Counted from the first letter of the stretch, positions 35,410 through 45,600 are shown. The stretch: DNA of 64,000 nt from Flavobacterium quisquiliarum (GCF_019308285.1 NZ_WWEM01000022.1:62001-126000), one strand, 5' to 3'. The notes: a model not told the origin generated them from the letters alone. Numbers and translations: made by a program.

Positions 35410-35997
35410 ATGAAAAAGTTATTATTAGCCGGAAAAGCAATTTTGGGAGCAGGATTAATTATTTTATTCCTTCAATCTTGTAAAAACGAAACGAAACAAG
35501 AAGACCCAAAAGAAGTTGCAGAAGATGCAAATGAGGCTAAATTTGATTCTATCGACAGTAAAGAAGATGATTCTGAATTTTTAGTAGATCAGGCCGAAAT
35601 CAATTTAGCTGAAATAGAAATAGGTAAACTGGCACAAAGTAAAAGTACCAATCCAGAAGTGAAAAAATTTGGTAAAATGCTTGTTGATGAGCACACTAAA
35701 TCGGCTTCTGAAGTAAGCGCTTTAGCAAAAGCAAAAAACTTTACTTTACCAACTTCTCTGACAGAAGAAGGTCAAGAAGAATATAAAAAGCTAAACGAAA
35801 AATCAGGTGTAGATTTTGATAAAAAATTCGCAGATATGATGATCGATGGTCACGAAAAAGCAATTAATAAACTTCAAGACGCCTCTAAAAATGCGGTAGA
35901 CGAAGATGTAAAAACGTGGGCATCTAACAATATTGCGGGTTTAACAGCACATCTAGAGCATGCAAAACTATTGAAGCAAAATCTAGATAAAAAGTAA
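35410..35997 (+). CDS. DUF4142 lipoprotein
   Basis: 195 residues. A lipoprotein signal ends at FLQSC (lipidated Cys24), followed by an acidic linker. Residues about 55-193 form the ferritin-like DUF4142 helical bundle: EFLVDQAEINLAEIEIGKLAQ, EVKKFGKMLVDEHTKSASEV, and DFDKKFADMMIDGHEKAINKLQD. Its location is the periplasmic side of a membrane. DUF4142 proteins are common in stress-tolerant bacteria and their activity is not established. The gene is monocistronic, closed by a strong terminator. Confidence 0.9.
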   Translation: MKKLLLAGKAILGAGLIILFLQSCKNETKQEDPKEVAEDANEAKFDSIDSKEDDSEFLVDQAEINLAEIEIGKLAQSKSTNPEVKKFGKMLVDEHTKSASEVSALAKAKNFTLPTSLTEEGQEEYKKLNEKSGVDFDKKFADMMIDGHEKAINKLQDASKNAVDEDVKTWASNNIAGLTAHLEHAKLLKQNLDKK

Positions 35998-36090
35998 AAT
36001 AAATTTAATTGGTTATTTATTTTATTTTAAGCAGCGGAGTTTGAGTAGATTTTTTTCACAATTTAGTTCTAAACCCCTCAAATCTTCGCT

Positions 36091-36134
36091 AAAAACCCCC
36101 TTAAGAGTTGAATTGCTTAAGGGGGTTGTTTTTT
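36091..36134 (+). terminator. Intrinsic terminator
   Basis: AACCCCCTTAAG and CTTAAGGGGGTT form a 12-base perfect stem around AGTTGAATTG and run into TTGTTTTTT. It ends the DUF4142 transcript and may also serve the convergent aldo/keto reductase gene. Confidence 0.9.
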
Positions 36135-36179
36135 GAAGCTTAGTAGCTTAGCATCTTAGAGTCTAAGTATTTCTGAAAT

Positions 36180-37352
<1,173 letters not shown>

Positions 37353-37355
<3 letters not shown>

Positions 37356-38405
37356 TTTCAAAGACTCCATATCAATCACAAATCGATATTTAACGTCTCC
37401 TTTTAATAATCTTTCGTAAGCGTCGTTTACATCATTTACGCCAATTACTTCTACATCTGATGTAATGTTATGCTCTGCGCAGAAATCAAGCATTTCCTGA
37501 GTTTCTTTAATTCCTCCAATTAGCGAGCCTGAAAAACTTCTTCTTCCTAAAATCAAACTGAAAGAGGTTACAGGAAGCGGATCCATTGGTGCACCAACCA
37601 AAGTAAGCGTACCGTCAACTTTTAGTAAATTTAAGTAAGCATCAATATTGTGTTCTGCAGAAACGCAGTCTAAAATAAAGTTTAAACTTCTGGCATGTTG
37701 TGCCATTTGTGCTTCGTCTGTAGACAATACAACCTCATCTGCTCCAAGACGTTTTGCATCATCAGTTTTAGATAATGAAGTCGTAAAAACCACAACGTGA
37801 GCTCCCATAGCTTTTGCTATTTTGATTCCCATGTGTCCAAGACCTCCAATTCCAACGATTCCTACTTTTTGACCAGGACCTACTTTCCAGTGTTTTAATG
37901 GTGAATAAGTGGTGATTCCAGCACATAATAATGGCGCTACAGCAGCAAGATTTAATTTGTCTGAAATGTGTAGAACGAAGCTTTCATCAACCGTAATGCT
38001 TTGAGAATAACCTCCGTAAGTTTGTCCTCCTAAATGTTTGTCAGGTGAATTGAATGTCTGAATATTTCCTTCATCGCAAAACTGTTCCTGATCATTTTTA
38101 CAATGTTCGCATTCTCTGCAAGAATCTACCATACAACCTACTCCTGCCAGATCGCCAACTTTGAAACCTTTTACATGTTCTCCTACTTTTGTAATACGAC
38201 CCACAATTTCGTGTCCAGGAACGATTGGATAAATTGTTCCATGCCATTCGTTTCTAGCTGTATGTAAGTCTGAGTGACAGATTCCGCAGTATAAAATTTC
38301 GATTTCAACATCGTGTGCCTGTACTGCTCTTCTTTGAATATCTAAGGTTTGTAATGGTGCTTCGGCTGCTTCTGTACCAAAGGCTTTAATGCTTTTTGTT
38401 TCCAT
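37353..38405 (-). CDS. Zinc-dependent NAD(P)-alcohol dehydrogenase (YahK/CAD-like)
   Basis: A 350-residue medium-chain dehydrogenase. The catalytic zinc ligands are in CGICHSDLH and GHEIVG. The structural zinc site has four Cys in CRECEHCKNDQEQFC. The nucleotide-binding motif is GIGGLGHMGIK. The group usually reduces aldehydes with NADPH. It is 350 residues, normal for YahK. Its stop codon is formed by the end of an intergenic repeat. It lies between the aldo/keto reductase and cupin genes and probably shares their regulation by the AraC protein at 39427. Confidence 0.92.
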
Positions 38406-38424
38406 TTTTTTTATAATTTGTTTA

Positions 38425-38612
38425 GTTTTTTTGTTTCAAGTTTCAGGTTTCAGGTTTAACCGCAATCCCGATAGCTATCGGGAGCAAAAGTTTACGCAAA
38501 GCACGCAAGAAAATAAAACTCTGCGACTTCGCGACTTTGCGAGATTTATGCATCAAGCAAAAAAAACTTAGAATCTCAGTATCTTAGTCCCGATAGCTAT
38601 AGGGATAGCAAC
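38425..38612. repeat. Composite repeat block with two palindromes
   Basis: The spacer contains TTTCAGGTTT units, then an AACCGCA repeat interrupted by TCCCGATAGCTATCGGGA (38466-38483), then GCAAAGCACGCAAG and TGCGACTTCGCGACTTTGCG units, and finally TCCCGATAGCTATAGGGA (38588-38605, one mismatch in the palindrome). No gene is supported; a 60-codon plus-strand frame here is repeat DNA. Confidence 0.8.
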
Positions 38613-38616
38613 TTTA

Positions 38617-39024
38617 CTAGAAACTACTTAAGAGAAAATACTCTCCATCAGTTACAGCTTCCATCCAGACACCGTGTCCTTTATCCACTTCTGTAATAAT
38701 GGCTACATAAGAGAATTTATCAAACGGAGTGGCACCGTACCAGTGCTCTACACCTGGCAAAATAGTTACAACTTCATCTTTTTTAAGCATTCTCACTGCA
38801 CTTCCTCTCTCTTGGTAATAACCACTTCCTTCTTTCGCAATCAGCATATGCAAGCCTGCATTACTATGCCAATTACTTCTTGCACAAGGCTCGAAAGTCA
38901 CTTCCTTTACAACAGTGTTTTCTGGATGAATATCACTGGTTTGTTTTTTATAGGAAACGTCACCCGTCATATAGGTGTTCGGGACTTTTCCTTCTTCGAT
39001 AACGGCTGAATAATTTGTTGACAT
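38617..39024 (-). CDS. Cupin domain protein
   Basis: A 135-residue single-domain cupin. Motif 1 is seen in SNWHSNAGLHMLIAKEGSGYYQERG and motif 2 in LPGVEHWYGATP, with His residues suitable for metal binding. It resembles the cupins that accompany carboxymuconolactone decarboxylase or aldehyde-response genes. The enzymatic or sensor role is not known. It is transcribed in the same direction as the two oxidoreductases, and a nested inverted repeat lies in its upstream region. Confidence 0.85.
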   Translation of the reverse strand: MSTNYSAVIEEGKVPNTYMTGDVSYKKQTSDIHPENTVVKEVTFEPCARSNWHSNAGLHMLIAKEGSGYYQERGSAVRMLKKDEVVTILPGVEHWYGATPFDKFSYVAIITEVDKGHGVWMEAVTDGEYFLLSSF

Positions 39025-39062
39025 AAATTTACTTATTTTTTGAGTTTGATTTTATTTTAAAC

Positions 39063-39125
39063 TATACATTATTCATTACCAAAACGTTAAGAATAACCCG
39101 TTATTCCTTTTTTGTGTAATGTATA
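39063..39125. promoter_or_regulatory. Nested inverted repeats upstream of the cupin gene, candidate operator
   Basis: Outer arms TATACATTA (39063-39071) and TAATGTATA (39117-39125) enclose the palindrome GAATAACCCGTTATTC (39091-39106). The nested symmetry, 40-100 bases upstream of the cupin start, would suit a dimeric regulator such as the nearby AraC protein. The rest of the 402-base spacer (39025-39426) shows no gene or repeat that I recognise. Confidence 0.45.
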
Positions 39126-39426
39126 AATTTACTGTTTGGTTAATTTACCTTCCAGTTGGTGTAAAATATTCTAAAAACGCTATATCTCGTTTTAGAAAAT
39201 AGAGTTGTTAATTCATTTCAGAGTTTTTCATAATTTTTTCGGTTTTAGGAATTATCAGAATCAGGAAACTAAATTTGAGAAAGCTAGAAGACGCTTTATG
39301 AAGTAGTTATTTAGTCCGTTAAAAGCTGATAAATGATTAATACTGTAATTTCAGAGGCAAAATTAGGCTAACAATGCTTCTGAAAAATAACAATATTCAA
39401 ACAAAAAATTATGAAATTGAAACAAT

Positions 39427-40296
39427 TTACATACGAAGTGATTTTGGAACCGTTCCTGTAAGCCTTTTAAAATAATTATTAAAATAACTCGGATATTCAA
39501 ATCCTAGAGAATAACCAATATCAGAAATACTCCAATCGGTATGCTGTAATAATGCTTTGGCTTCGTTAATAATTCGGTCTGTAATGTGAGCCGTTGTTGG
39601 TCTTCCGGTAATTTCTTTTACAGAACGGTTCAAATGATTGACATGAACCGCTAGACTTTTCGCATAATCCTGCGGTGTCTTTAATGTTAATGGCTCATTT
39701 TTGGTTTCTATCGGAAATTGTCTTTCTAATAGTTCTAAGAATAAAGAGGTAATTCTGGACGAAGCATTTTTATGTTTGAAGAAATTCTCCGAAGGCTGCA
39801 TCTTCATTGATTCGTGAATAATCAAGTTGACGTAACTGCGCATCAAATCGTCTTTAAAAACATAATCGGTTTCATATTCCTGAATCATTTTCTGGAATAA
39901 CGAATCTATAAAAACCTTTTGTTCAGCGTTTAAAGAAAAAATTGGCGTTCCTCCTATTTTAAACAAAGGCGATTCCTGCAAAGTTTCCGAACGGTCTTTT
40001 GCTTTCAGAAATTCTTCTGTAAAGACACAGGCATAACCTTCATAATTCTCCGAAAGTGTTTCCCAAGAATAGGGAATAATCGGATTACCGAAAAACAAAA
40101 TGCTTCCGTCGGTTTCTATGCCGCGGTCGGCGTATTGTATAAGACTTTTGCTGGTATTGATGCAGATTTTATAAAAGTCTCTTCGGCTATAAACCGGAAC
40201 TTTACTAAAATCTCCATTTATAGGATACACTTTAAATCCCTTCATTTTTAAATCTGAAGTAAAATCGCAATTCTGAGTTTCTGTCTGATTATTCAT
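39427..40296 (-). CDS. AraC-family transcriptional regulator
   Basis: 289 residues. The N-terminal cupin-like sensor (about 15-170) is followed by a complete two-HTH AraC domain (about 190-289): TPQDYAKSLAVHVNHLNRSVKEITGRPTTAHI, then LLQHTDWSISDIGYSLGFEYPSYFNNYFKRLTGTVPKSLR. It is of the type often found upstream of aldehyde or quinone detoxification genes. It probably controls the aldo/keto reductase, alcohol dehydrogenase and cupin genes downstream on the same strand (inference). The -7 box CAAAGTTA at 40301-40308 lies only 5 bases from the start codon, so its own mRNA may be leaderless. Confidence 0.9.
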   Translation of the reverse strand: MNNQTETQNCDFTSDLKMKGFKVYPINGDFSKVPVYSRRDFYKICINTSKSLIQYADRGIETDGSILFFGNPIIPYSWETLSENYEGYACVFTEEFLKAKDRSETLQESPLFKIGGTPIFSLNAEQKVFIDSLFQKMIQEYETDYVFKDDLMRSYVNLIIHESMKMQPSENFFKHKNASSRITSLFLELLERQFPIETKNEPLTLKTPQDYAKSLAVHVNHLNRSVKEITGRPTTAHITDRIINEAKALLQHTDWSISDIGYSLGFEYPSYFNNYFKRLTGTVPKSLRM

Positions 40297-40300
40297 TTTG

Positions 40301-40308
40301 CAAAGTTA
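40301..40308 (-). promoter_or_regulatory. -7 promoter box of the AraC gene
   Basis: On the minus strand this reads TAACTTTG, a full match to TAnnTTTG. Its last G is 5 bases from the A of the ATG at 40296. No convincing -33 TTTG is seen at the usual spacing. Confidence 0.45.
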
Positions 40309-40338
40309 TGAAAATCAAACAATATTATTTTATTTTAT

Positions 40339-40537
40339 TTTTGTTTCAGGTTTGGGACTTCAGGTTTAACCGCAAGGGGCGCTTTTACGAAAAGCACGCA
40401 AGTTTTTTATGGGAAAGGAATAATCTCGCAAAGTCACAGAGTCGTAAAGTTTTTTTCTCGCAGATTTTGCAGATAAATGAGATTTTTTATTTTTGATTGG
40501 ATTAATCTAAAAATCTGCTTAATCTGCAAAATCTGCG
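40339..40537. repeat. CGCAAAG and ATCTGC repeat block
   Basis: Units include TTTAACCGCAAGGGGCGC, AAAGCACGCAAG, TCGCAAAGTCACAGAGTCG and a closing ATCTGC inverted repeat (CGCAGATTTTGCAGAT facing ATCTGCAAAATCTGCG). It fills the spacer between the divergently placed AraC start and the GH2 stop. A 62-codon plus-strand frame here is repeat DNA. Confidence 0.75.
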
Positions 40538-40542
40538 GGAGG

Positions 40543-43362
40543 CTATTTTAATTTTAAAATCCCAGTTTGTAATCCTTTCGCAGAAGCGGATAAAACAAAT
40601 TCTTTAGCATTATCTTCTTTTTGGATAATGATTTGGACATAGCCATTAAAAAGCTTTCTTTTCCAAGGTTCTGCTGGAGTTATAACCTGAATAACTCCAG
40701 GATCAGTATTCATGACATCCCAATCTTTTACTTTTTGCAAAGGTGTTGCTACTATATAAATCGTATTTTTTCCTTCTTTTAAAATCGCTGTATTAAAAGT
40801 ATATTTTTGAGCATCCTCTGTACTTGGTTCTACTTTAGTTCCGTTTACAAAAACAACGTTTTCCACTCCTATTTTCTTGTAGAAGAAACTTACCGTATTT
40901 TTAACCGAATTACTTTTCAATTCAAATTCCCCTCTATAAATATAACTTGGCACTTGTTTTTTGTAATCACGGTCTTTAAAAGCAGTTATCCATTCACTTT
41001 CTGAGTAATTTGATAATTGCTGAGGCAAAACAGCTGTTGTTCCTTTTTGTTCCTGAAAATTCGTTATCGAAACCAAAGCCAAATTATCTATAAACTGATC
41101 GTTTTCTAGTGAAGTTGGATTGCCGTTTCCTACTCCTAAAATTTTACCACCTTTTATCGCAAATTCAATTTCATCGTTTGCGGTGGGAACATGAAGACCA
41201 TTTTTATCTGTAACTTCAACCGTAACTACAGAAACATTTCCTTTTGCAACATTTTCTTTATCTAATGACAACTTGATCTTTTCGACTTTTCCTGTAGTTT
41301 TTTGAATCTCACTTAATACTTTTTTGTCATTTTTATAACCAACAGCTTCCAAAGTTCCCGGCGAATAATTTACTTTCCATTCTAAATGGCCATTTTGCTC
41401 CATTTTCTTTTTGCCTAAGCTTTTCTTGTTTAGAAAAAGTTCTACTTCATCACAGTTTGAATACGCCCAGACATCAATTGCTGTGCCTTCCATTCCACTC
41501 CAGTTCCAATGTGGTAATAGATGTAAAACAGGTTCTTTTCCCCACCATGATTTTAGATAGAAAACATTGTCTTTCGGAAAACCGCAGACATCCATCATTC
41601 CGAAATAGGAAGTTACCGATGGCCAACCGTAAGGTGTTGGCTCACCTCGATAATCAAAACCTGTCCAAATAAACATTCCCGCCAGATAAGGACGTTCCGC
41701 ATAAAATTTCCAGCCTTCTTCTATACTATAAAAAGTCGGTCTTGGCTTCTTGTCATAAGCACTTTGATAGTGTTTGGCATCATCTGTAAAATAAATCCCT
41801 CGGGTTGCAAACGTAGAACCTTCCTCCGTTCCCATTCCGGGCTGATTTTTAAACTGATTTCTATGTGCATCAATATCTCCGTTTCCAAGATAATTATAAC
41901 CCATAATTTCAACTACAGACGAAATCCCGCTTTTAAATCCGCTGCTGATTCCAACCGTTACTGGTCTTGTCGGATCTATACTTTTGGCGAAATTCTGCAT
42001 TACATTGGTGATTCTTTCACCTACAATACCTCCTTCAATATTCCATTCTTCATTTCCAACCGACCAGCAGAAAATACTGGGATGATTTCGGTCACGTTCC
42101 ATCATTCGCTGTAAATCATTTAAATGATAATCGTTAATTCCCATTAAACGGGTTTCATCAATCACCAACATTCCTAATTCATCACAAGCTTTTAATAGCT
42201 CAGGAGTCGGTGGATGATGCGAACAGCGATACGCATTTGAGCCCATTTCTTTCAGTTTCTTAATTCTGTAATACTGAATTTCATCTGGCAATGCCGTACC
42301 AACTCCTGCATGATCTTGATGATTGTTGGTTCCTTTTAATTTGAGAGATTTTCCATTAAGAAAAAAACCGTTTTCAGGATCAAACGCAATTGTTCTAATT
42401 CCAAAAGTAGTTTCATAACTATCAATTAGTTTTTCATTTTGCTTGATTTGAGTTACTAAACGATATAAATTCGGCGAATCAATATCCCATAATTTAGGAT
42501 TCTCAACATAGAATTTTGAATGATGTGTAATTGTTTTATAAAACTCCGGCGCTAAAAGACTTTCTGAAAAAGTTGCAATCTGCTTCTTTTCATTATCAAA
42601 AATAGTCTGAACAATTTCAATCGAACCTTTATAATTTCCTTTATTTTCTATTGAAACAGCTGCAATAACATCAGCTTCGTTATTTTTAAACTCTGAAGTC
42701 ACATAAGTTCCATTTGCCTTAATATGAACTGAATTTGTTTTCTGTAAATATACATGTCTGTAAATCCCTGCTCCTTCATAAAACCAGCCTTCTTCCATAG
42801 ATGCATCGGCGCGCACAACAATAGTGTTTTCTCCTCCATAATTCACATAAGCCGTTACATCGTATTCAAAACCGTTATAACCGCTTTGTTCTGTTCCTAA
42901 ATAAAATCCATTAAAAAATACTTTGGAATTTCTAAAAACACCGTCAAATTTTATGGATATAATCTTATCTAAATCACTTTCCGGAATATTGATTTTCTTT
43001 CTGTACCAGCCAATGCTTTTTTCAGGATAATTTTTACCTGCTGCCTTAAATCCATGACTAAAACTGGCGCTTTCGCTAAAAGGCTGTTCAACCGCCCAAT
43101 CGTGAGGAAGATCCAATTTTCTCCATGCCCGGTCGTCAAAATCTTTTGCTGCAGGTCCATCTCCAAAACCTGTTTTGGTTAAATAAGAAAAATAGCCTGT
43201 AGCATGTCCAAAATCTTTTTCTGTATCATATAAATGTCCAAACGAAAATCTCCAGTCTTTATCAATTAAAATTAATTCTCTATCCGATTTTTGAGCCGAA
43301 ACCCAAAACGATAATAACAGAAAAAAAGAAAGTAAAGTTTTTGCAACAAAAGTGGTTTTCAT
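40543..43362 (-). CDS. Glycoside hydrolase family 2 protein (beta-galactosidase-like)
   Basis: 939 residues from the ATG at 43362, which gives a clean signal peptide (VAKTLLSFFLLLSFWVSAQ); the frame is open 17 codons further. Order: sugar-binding jelly roll (about 30-190, LPHDWAVEQPF, YNGFEYDVT), Ig-like domain, then the TIM barrel with KLKGTNNHQDHAGVG, the acid/base Glu in SVGNEEWN, a likely nucleophile Glu in GTEEGST, and FIWTGFDYRGEPTPYGWPS. C-terminal DUF4982 and Ig-like domains follow. It is exported, probably to the periplasm, and removes a terminal beta-linked sugar. Substrate is not determined. There is no SusC/D pair nearby. Confidence 0.92.
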   Translation of the reverse strand: MKTTFVAKTLLSFFLLLSFWVSAQKSDRELILIDKDWRFSFGHLYDTEKDFGHATGYFSYLTKTGFGDGPAAKDFDDRAWRKLDLPHDWAVEQPFSESASFSHGFKAAGKNYPEKSIGWYRKKINIPESDLDKIISIKFDGVFRNSKVFFNGFYLGTEQSGYNGFEYDVTAYVNYGGENTIVVRADASMEEGWFYEGAGIYRHVYLQKTNSVHIKANGTYVTSEFKNNEADVIAAVSIENKGNYKGSIEIVQTIFDNEKKQIATFSESLLAPEFYKTITHHSKFYVENPKLWDIDSPNLYRLVTQIKQNEKLIDSYETTFGIRTIAFDPENGFFLNGKSLKLKGTNNHQDHAGVGTALPDEIQYYRIKKLKEMGSNAYRCSHHPPTPELLKACDELGMLVIDETRLMGINDYHLNDLQRMMERDRNHPSIFCWSVGNEEWNIEGGIVGERITNVMQNFAKSIDPTRPVTVGISSGFKSGISSVVEIMGYNYLGNGDIDAHRNQFKNQPGMGTEEGSTFATRGIYFTDDAKHYQSAYDKKPRPTFYSIEEGWKFYAERPYLAGMFIWTGFDYRGEPTPYGWPSVTSYFGMMDVCGFPKDNVFYLKSWWGKEPVLHLLPHWNWSGMEGTAIDVWAYSNCDEVELFLNKKSLGKKKMEQNGHLEWKVNYSPGTLEAVGYKNDKKVLSEIQKTTGKVEKIKLSLDKENVAKGNVSVVTVEVTDKNGLHVPTANDEIEFAIKGGKILGVGNGNPTSLENDQFIDNLALVSITNFQEQKGTTAVLPQQLSNYSESEWITAFKDRDYKKQVPSYIYRGEFELKSNSVKNTVSFFYKKIGVENVVFVNGTKVEPSTEDAQKYTFNTAILKEGKNTIYIVATPLQKVKDWDVMNTDPGVIQVITPAEPWKRKLFNGYVQIIIQKEDNAKEFVLSASAKGLQTGILKLK

Positions 43363-43574
43363 AAAAGCGGTTGTTAGTAAATCAAATAGCGATAAAAATA
43401 AGTTTTTTAACATAAAGAGATTAATAGTATTTTATCAAAAGCTGATAACTCATTCATAATAACGCTTCTAAACAGGCCTTTAAAATTTAGAATGAATCTA
43501 ATGGCTTAAGATTCAAGAATAATTTTCTTTTGATGTAACTTTATCTTAAAATCATAAAAAAAGCAAGAATTATT

Positions 43575-43955
43575 ATGAGTACTATTATAAACGAAAATAG
43601 ACTCCACAGTAAATTTAAAACCTTGGATCATAAGATTAGCGAGCTTAATGATCAAAAGATTGTTGCTTTTTTTGAATCTTTAGGATTAACAGAAAGAAGT
43701 GATGTTGCAAAGGATTTCCTGAAATGGGAAAATATTCTGATAGTCGTTCCAAACCGACATGTATCTCATGAATTGAAATATTATAAATATGCGATTTCCA
43801 GAATTTCATTTCTAACAAATCCTTACGCTGATCAGATTCATATTTTTGATCTTAAAGAGTGGAAAAGTGCATCGGGAAACAAAACTCAATTTCAAATTAG
43901 AGAAATGCTTAAAACGAGTTTTGGAGGGGTTAAAAAACCAATCAAAGAGTCTTAA
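43575..43955 (+). CDS. Hypothetical protein
   Basis: 126 residues, soluble, mixed alpha/beta: LHSKFKTLDHKISELNDQKIVAFFESLGLTERSDVAKDFLKW, then a strand ILIVVPNRHVSHELKYYKY. It has no signal or membrane segment and no motif that I recognise. It is flanked by a 161-base spacer and a very clean terminator, so it is a monocistronic gene. Codon use matches the neighbours. Confidence 0.6.
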   Translation: MSTIINENRLHSKFKTLDHKISELNDQKIVAFFESLGLTERSDVAKDFLKWENILIVVPNRHVSHELKYYKYAISRISFLTNPYADQIHIFDLKEWKSASGNKTQFQIREMLKTSFGGVKKPIKES

Positions 43956-43972
43956 AAACAAGAAAAAATGAG

Positions 43973-44004
43973 AAAGCCCAATTGAAATCAATTGGGCTTT
44001 TATT
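43973..44004. terminator. Bidirectional intrinsic terminator
   Basis: AAAGCCCAATTG (43973-43984) pairs with CAATTGGGCTTT (43989-44000) around AAAT, followed by TATTTT. It separates two convergent genes. Confidence 0.9.
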
Positions 44005-44032
44005 TTAACTTTTGAATTTGAAATTACAAAAT

Positions 44033-44437
44033 CTAATTTCTCTTAATCAATTCTTTTACTCTTCCGAAAACAAAATTGGCTTTTTCATCAAAAACCACCA
44101 TCTCAAAATCTCGAGTTCCTTCGATAAAATGACCTTCTTTTTTAGTATCCGAATAGACTTTTTCAAAATATACATCTCTTTTTTTAAGCCATTCTAATTG
44201 TTCTTTTTTCAATTTTGATTGTTCTTTGGAACTTATTTTCTCTTTAAGATTTTTATAAACCACATTTAGCAAACTGTCCGATTGATTGTAATAATTTATG
44301 GAACAACCGCTCATATTGTTTCCTTTATCCAAACATTTCTGATAATTCAATTTCATTTTGGAAACTGTTTCCAGTGTCTGTGAATTGGATTTAAGCGAAA
44401 CCAAAACCAATAGTACTAAAAGTGTCTTTTTAATCAT
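44033..44437 (-). CDS. LprI/DUF1311-like secreted protein
   Basis: 134 residues with a signal peptide (KKTLLVLLVLVSLKSNSQ). The mature part carries the lysozyme-inhibitor LprI pattern: two Cys spaced about 13 residues apart in KCLDKGNNMSGCSINYYNQSDSLLNVVYKNLKEKI, then LKKEQLEWLKKRDVYFEK. It is a periplasmic small helical protein. Whether this one inhibits lysozyme is not shown. It is 60 bases downstream of the thioredoxin-like gene on the same strand. Confidence 0.8.
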   Translation of the reverse strand: MIKKTLLVLLVLVSLKSNSQTLETVSKMKLNYQKCLDKGNNMSGCSINYYNQSDSLLNVVYKNLKEKISSKEQSKLKKEQLEWLKKRDVYFEKVYSDTKKEGHFIEGTRDFEMVVFDEKANFVFGRVKELIKRN

Positions 44438-44497
44438 AATCTTAATTATTTAATTATTATTCCTGATGACAAAATACTTCTCTGAATTAACAACTGT

Positions 44498-44986
44498 TTA
44501 TTCCAAAATATTTTTCACCATATCTTCAAGCGCTTTTCCATGAATATTTTTAGCTAATATAATGCCATTTTTATCAACCAAAAAGTTTAAAGGAACCGAT
44601 TGTAACATATAATCGCCCACAACTGGAGACTGCCAGTATTTTAAATCACTTACGTTTGTCCACGGTAATTTTCCTTTTGCAATTGCTCCTGTCCATAAAG
44701 GCTTTTTGGTATCCATAGAAACACCATAAATAGATAATTTGTCTGTATAAGTATTGTGCAGCTTTAGCAATAATGGCTGTTCTTTAATACAAGGACCACA
44801 CCACGAAGCCCAAAAGTCTACTAAAACTAAGGAACCTCTTAAAGAAGAAAGTGCAACTTTTTCTCCTTTTGAATCTGGAAGGTCAATTTCTGGAGCGATG
44901 TCACCAACATCAACACCTACAACTTGTGCTTTTGAACTGGTTATTATACAACATAAGAATGCAAAAATGAGTAAAGTTTTTTTCAT
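44498..44986 (-). CDS. TlpA/ResA-like periplasmic thioredoxin-fold protein
   Basis: 162 residues with a signal peptide (KTLLIFAFLCCIITSSKAQ). The domain opens GDIAPEIDLPDSKGEKVALSSLRGSLVLVDFWASWCGPC, with the redox pair CGPC, and has the cis-Pro region QSVPLNFLVDKNGIILA. It acts in the periplasm in disulphide exchange or cytochrome maturation type reactions; its exact partner is unknown. The next gene downstream encodes a two-Cys secreted protein and could be a client (speculative). Confidence 0.9.
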   Translation of the reverse strand: MKKTLLIFAFLCCIITSSKAQVVGVDVGDIAPEIDLPDSKGEKVALSSLRGSLVLVDFWASWCGPCIKEQPLLLKLHNTYTDKLSIYGVSMDTKKPLWTGAIAKGKLPWTNVSDLKYWQSPVVGDYMLQSVPLNFLVDKNGIILAKNIHGKALEDMVKNILE

Positions 44987-45041
44987 GATTTAAGTTTAAT
45001 TTGATTTGAGGGTAATTAAATTTTGCTATAACCGCATTGTT

Positions 45042-45141
45042 TGTCATTTCGACGAAGGAGAAATCACACTAGAAATTCTGCAAAGTATGTCGTCAATCTT
45101 TGTCAATTTCCGAGTGTGATTTCTCCTTCGTCGAAATGACA
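45042..45141. repeat. 100-bp inverted repeat, copy 2
   Basis: The left arm begins TGTCATTTCGACGAAGGAG and the right arm ends CTCCTTCGTCGAAATGACA, a perfect 29-base stem. Overall length and right flank (TAAAATGAG) equal copy 1 at 4956..5055. It is the main content of the 304-base spacer between the thioredoxin-like and arsR-type genes. Confidence 0.88.
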
Positions 45142-45256
45142 TAAAATGAGAATAGAATACAAAAACAAATATAAATTTTCTTTACTAAAATTCTAAATCA
45201 TCACAGTATTTTCTCCTTCCTCAATCATAAAATTATGCTAAATAAATTTCTCTTAA

Positions 45257-45286
45257 TTGGTATATCGGGAAAAGTCGATATATTTG
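45257..45286 (+). promoter_or_regulatory. Promoter and palindromic operator of the ArsR gene
   Basis: TTG at 45257-45259 and TATATTTG at 45279-45286 (full TAnnTTTG match) are 19 bases apart. Between and across them lies the inverted repeat TATATCG (45261-45267) and CGATATA (45276-45282) with an 8-base spacer, positioned to block RNA polymerase. The start codon follows 5 bases after the -7 box. Confidence 0.65.
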
Positions 45287-45290
45287 TGCT

Positions 45291-45593
45291 ATGGAAACGA
45301 TAGAAATTTTTAAAGCTTTATCTAACAAGTCCAGGCTACAAATGCTGGAATGGTTAAAAGAACCTGAAATTAACTTTCCAGGTCAGCTGGAACATGCCGG
45401 ATTTGAACACGGAGTATGTGTGGGTCAGATTCAGGCTAAGGCTGGTTTAACACAATCGACAGTTTCAGAATATCTGTCTATTTTACAGCGCGCTGGCTTT
45501 ATAGAAGCTAAACGTGTTGGACAATGGACTTACTATAAACGCAACGAAGGTGCCTTTGAAGCACTTAGTAAATTAATTCAATCTAATTTGTAA
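45291..45593 (+). CDS. ArsR-family transcriptional repressor
   Basis: A 100-residue winged-helix protein: IEIFKALSNKSRLQMLEWLKEPE, recognition region AGLTQSTVSEYLSILQRAGFIEAKRVGQWTYY. The place of the ELCVCDL metal motif of ArsR is taken by HGVCVGQI, with a single Cys that could sense electrophiles or oxidants instead of metal (inference). It begins 5 bases after its promoter and 7 bases before the Old Yellow Enzyme gene, so the repressor and the enzyme are one operon, presumably self-regulated through the palindrome in the promoter. Confidence 0.9.
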   Translation: METIEIFKALSNKSRLQMLEWLKEPEINFPGQLEHAGFEHGVCVGQIQAKAGLTQSTVSEYLSILQRAGFIEAKRVGQWTYYKRNEGAFEALSKLIQSNL

Positions 45594-45600
45594 AATTACT

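Noticed and set aside
38389..38571. 60-codon plus-strand frame with FRFNR-like peptide
   Set aside because: The same peptide arises from TTTCAGGTTTAACCG repeats near 40350, so it is a translation of repeat DNA and not a gene.
40308..40496. 62-codon plus-strand frame
   Set aside because: It is repeat DNA in the spacer between the AraC and GH2 genes.
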